A stretch of DNA of 64,000 nucleotides from Caulobacter soli (GTDB taxonomy: Bacteria; Pseudomonadota; Alphaproteobacteria; Caulobacterales; Caulobacteraceae), in NCBI RefSeq assembly GCF_011045195.1, contig NZ_CP049199.1, positions 4,447,501-4,511,500 on the forward strand, read 5' to 3'. Positions 63,366 through 64,000 of this stretch are shown piece after piece (positions within the stretch are counted from its first letter, which is position 1; every line of letters begins with the position of its first letter). The notes beneath the pieces are model-generated. The model worked only from the letters and a program-made list of their open reading frames with translations, made no database searches and was not told the origin of the DNA. The translations under genes and the position numbers were made by a program.

Positions 63366-63487
63366 ACTTGCCCCCACCTGGCGGCTTCGCCGCCTGTCCG
63401 CCCCCTTAGGGGGCGGAGGACGAACGCACGACGCCCTCTTCCCCCTATGGGGGAAGACGACCGCGAAGCGGTCCGTAGGGGGCAAGT
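63366..63487. repeat. Multi-armed palindromic element, family 1, copy C
   Basis: Terminal repeats ACTTGCCCCC and GGGGGCAAGT enclose arms GGCGGC (loop TTC), TCCGCCCCC (loop TTA), CTTCCCCC (loop TAT) and GACCGC (loop GAA). Same orientation as copy A. Unlike copies A and B it lies between divergent genes (the Cys-motif membrane protein and bactofilin). Confidence 0.88.
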
Positions 63488-63556
63488 GCTCGCCGCACGG
63501 CCCAGCTCTTGCTCAGCTCCACTCACAACGCACCATTTCGAGACAAGGCCGCCGCC

Positions 63557-64000
63557 ATGTTCGCCAAGAAGAAAGACACCGCTCCCGCCCCGGCCTTCAC
63601 GCCGTTGGCCATGGAGCCCGCCCCGCAAGCCGCTCAAGCCCCGACGCCCGCCCCGCCGCCGCGTCCCAAGCCGGCCTCGATGATCGCCCAGGGCGTCGCC
63701 ATCAAGGGCGACGTGATGGGCGACGGCGAGGTGCACCTGGACTGCGTGCTGCAGGGCGACATCCGCGTGGGCAAGCTGGTCCTGGGTCCCAACGCCCGGG
63801 TCGAGGGCGCGCTCCAGGCCCAGGTCATCGAGATCCACGGCCGGGTGACCGGCACGGTCTGCGCCAAGCAGGTGCGTCTTTATGGGACGGCCGTGGTCGA
63901 TGGCGACATCACCCACGAGCAGCTGGCCATGGAGACCGGCGCCCAGTTCCAGGGCCGCAGCCTGAAGTTCCAGCGTCCGGTGGCGGCGCCCGTGGCGACC
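63557..64000 (+). CDS. Bactofilin family protein (runs off the window end)
   Basis: At least 148 residues, cut by the end of the window. A Pro-rich N-terminal tail (PAPAFTPLAMEPAPQAAQAPTP) is followed by the beta-helical bactofilin core (ASMIAQGVAIKGDVMGDGEVHLDCVLQGDIRVGKLVLGPNARVEGALQAQVIEIHGRVTGTVCAKQVRLYGTAVVDGDI). Bactofilins polymerise without nucleotide into membrane-associated filaments; in Caulobacter, BacA/BacB localise to the stalk base and recruit PbpC. The unknown C-terminus prevents assignment to either gene. It starts ATG 63557 after AAGG. Confidence 0.9.
   Translation, partial: MFAKKKDTAPAPAFTPLAMEPAPQAAQAPTPAPPPRPKPASMIAQGVAIKGDVMGDGEVHLDCVLQGDIRVGKLVLGPNARVEGALQAQVIEIHGRVTGTVCAKQVRLYGTAVVDGDITHEQLAMETGAQFQGRSLKFQRPVAAPVAT

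Overview
The window is a GC-rich (roughly two thirds G+C) chromosomal segment of an alphaproteobacterium, most likely Caulobacter or a close Caulobacteraceae relative. The gene content fits: a hook-end flagellar operon, CdnL (CarD family) beside FdxA, a PAS-GGDEF-EAL protein, an HWE-type histidine kinase, paired UrcA proteins, CobT, a TonB receptor, GroESL under a CIRCE operator and a bactofilin. It looks like ordinary core chromosome interrupted by small accessory patches.

Layout. 1-3838: the end of flgE, a small flagellar gene, flgK and flgL. 4747-6999: three overlapping or abutting genes resembling a phage tail-fibre/esterase cassette, followed by tRNA-Arg(CCU). 7190-13326: a DctA-type symporter, an HWE kinase with a single-domain response regulator, and a TPR-hybrid kinase with a second receiver. 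13415-17859: a probably Fur-controlled TonB receptor, a membrane protein and a PepSY protein. 17953-24398: cdnL, fdxA, a c-di-GMP enzyme, an S4 protein and a Suv3-like helicase. 24486-33123: hypothetical, DUF1440-DUF4126, MFS, SnoaL-like, amidohydrolase, Ogt, and a TetR regulator divergent from an FAD monooxygenase. 33264-34011: a two-gene R-body (RebB) operon. 34121-39779: DUF3617, rpmB, LysR divergent from an SDR and an F420-type reductase, two UrcA genes and an aldo/keto reductase. 39794-46758: an unknown protein, a phytase-like protein, cobT, DUF1328, DUF3089 and several very small genes. 46931-50904: two tandem sulfatases, the second frameshifted. 50983-53069: groESL. 53211-59128: a chagasin-type inhibitor, VOC, membrane protein, PPIase, triple-repeat secreted protein and uvrB.

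59130-61760 is the least ordinary stretch: lower GC, a winged-helix-like protein, a 29-residue arginine-rich peptide with a strong ribosome binding site, several palindromes, a 93-nt cloverleaf-shaped inverted repeat, and two divergent XRE regulators (one broken) flanking 15-bp iterated sites. The window ends with a methyltransferase, a cysteine-motif membrane protein and a partial bactofilin.

Across the window there are several families of multi-armed palindromic elements. One family occurs three times with compensatory base changes in its arms. These elements, the RebB pair and the 59-61.7 kb patch are the main targets for follow-up. Everything here was read by eye; no database search was run.
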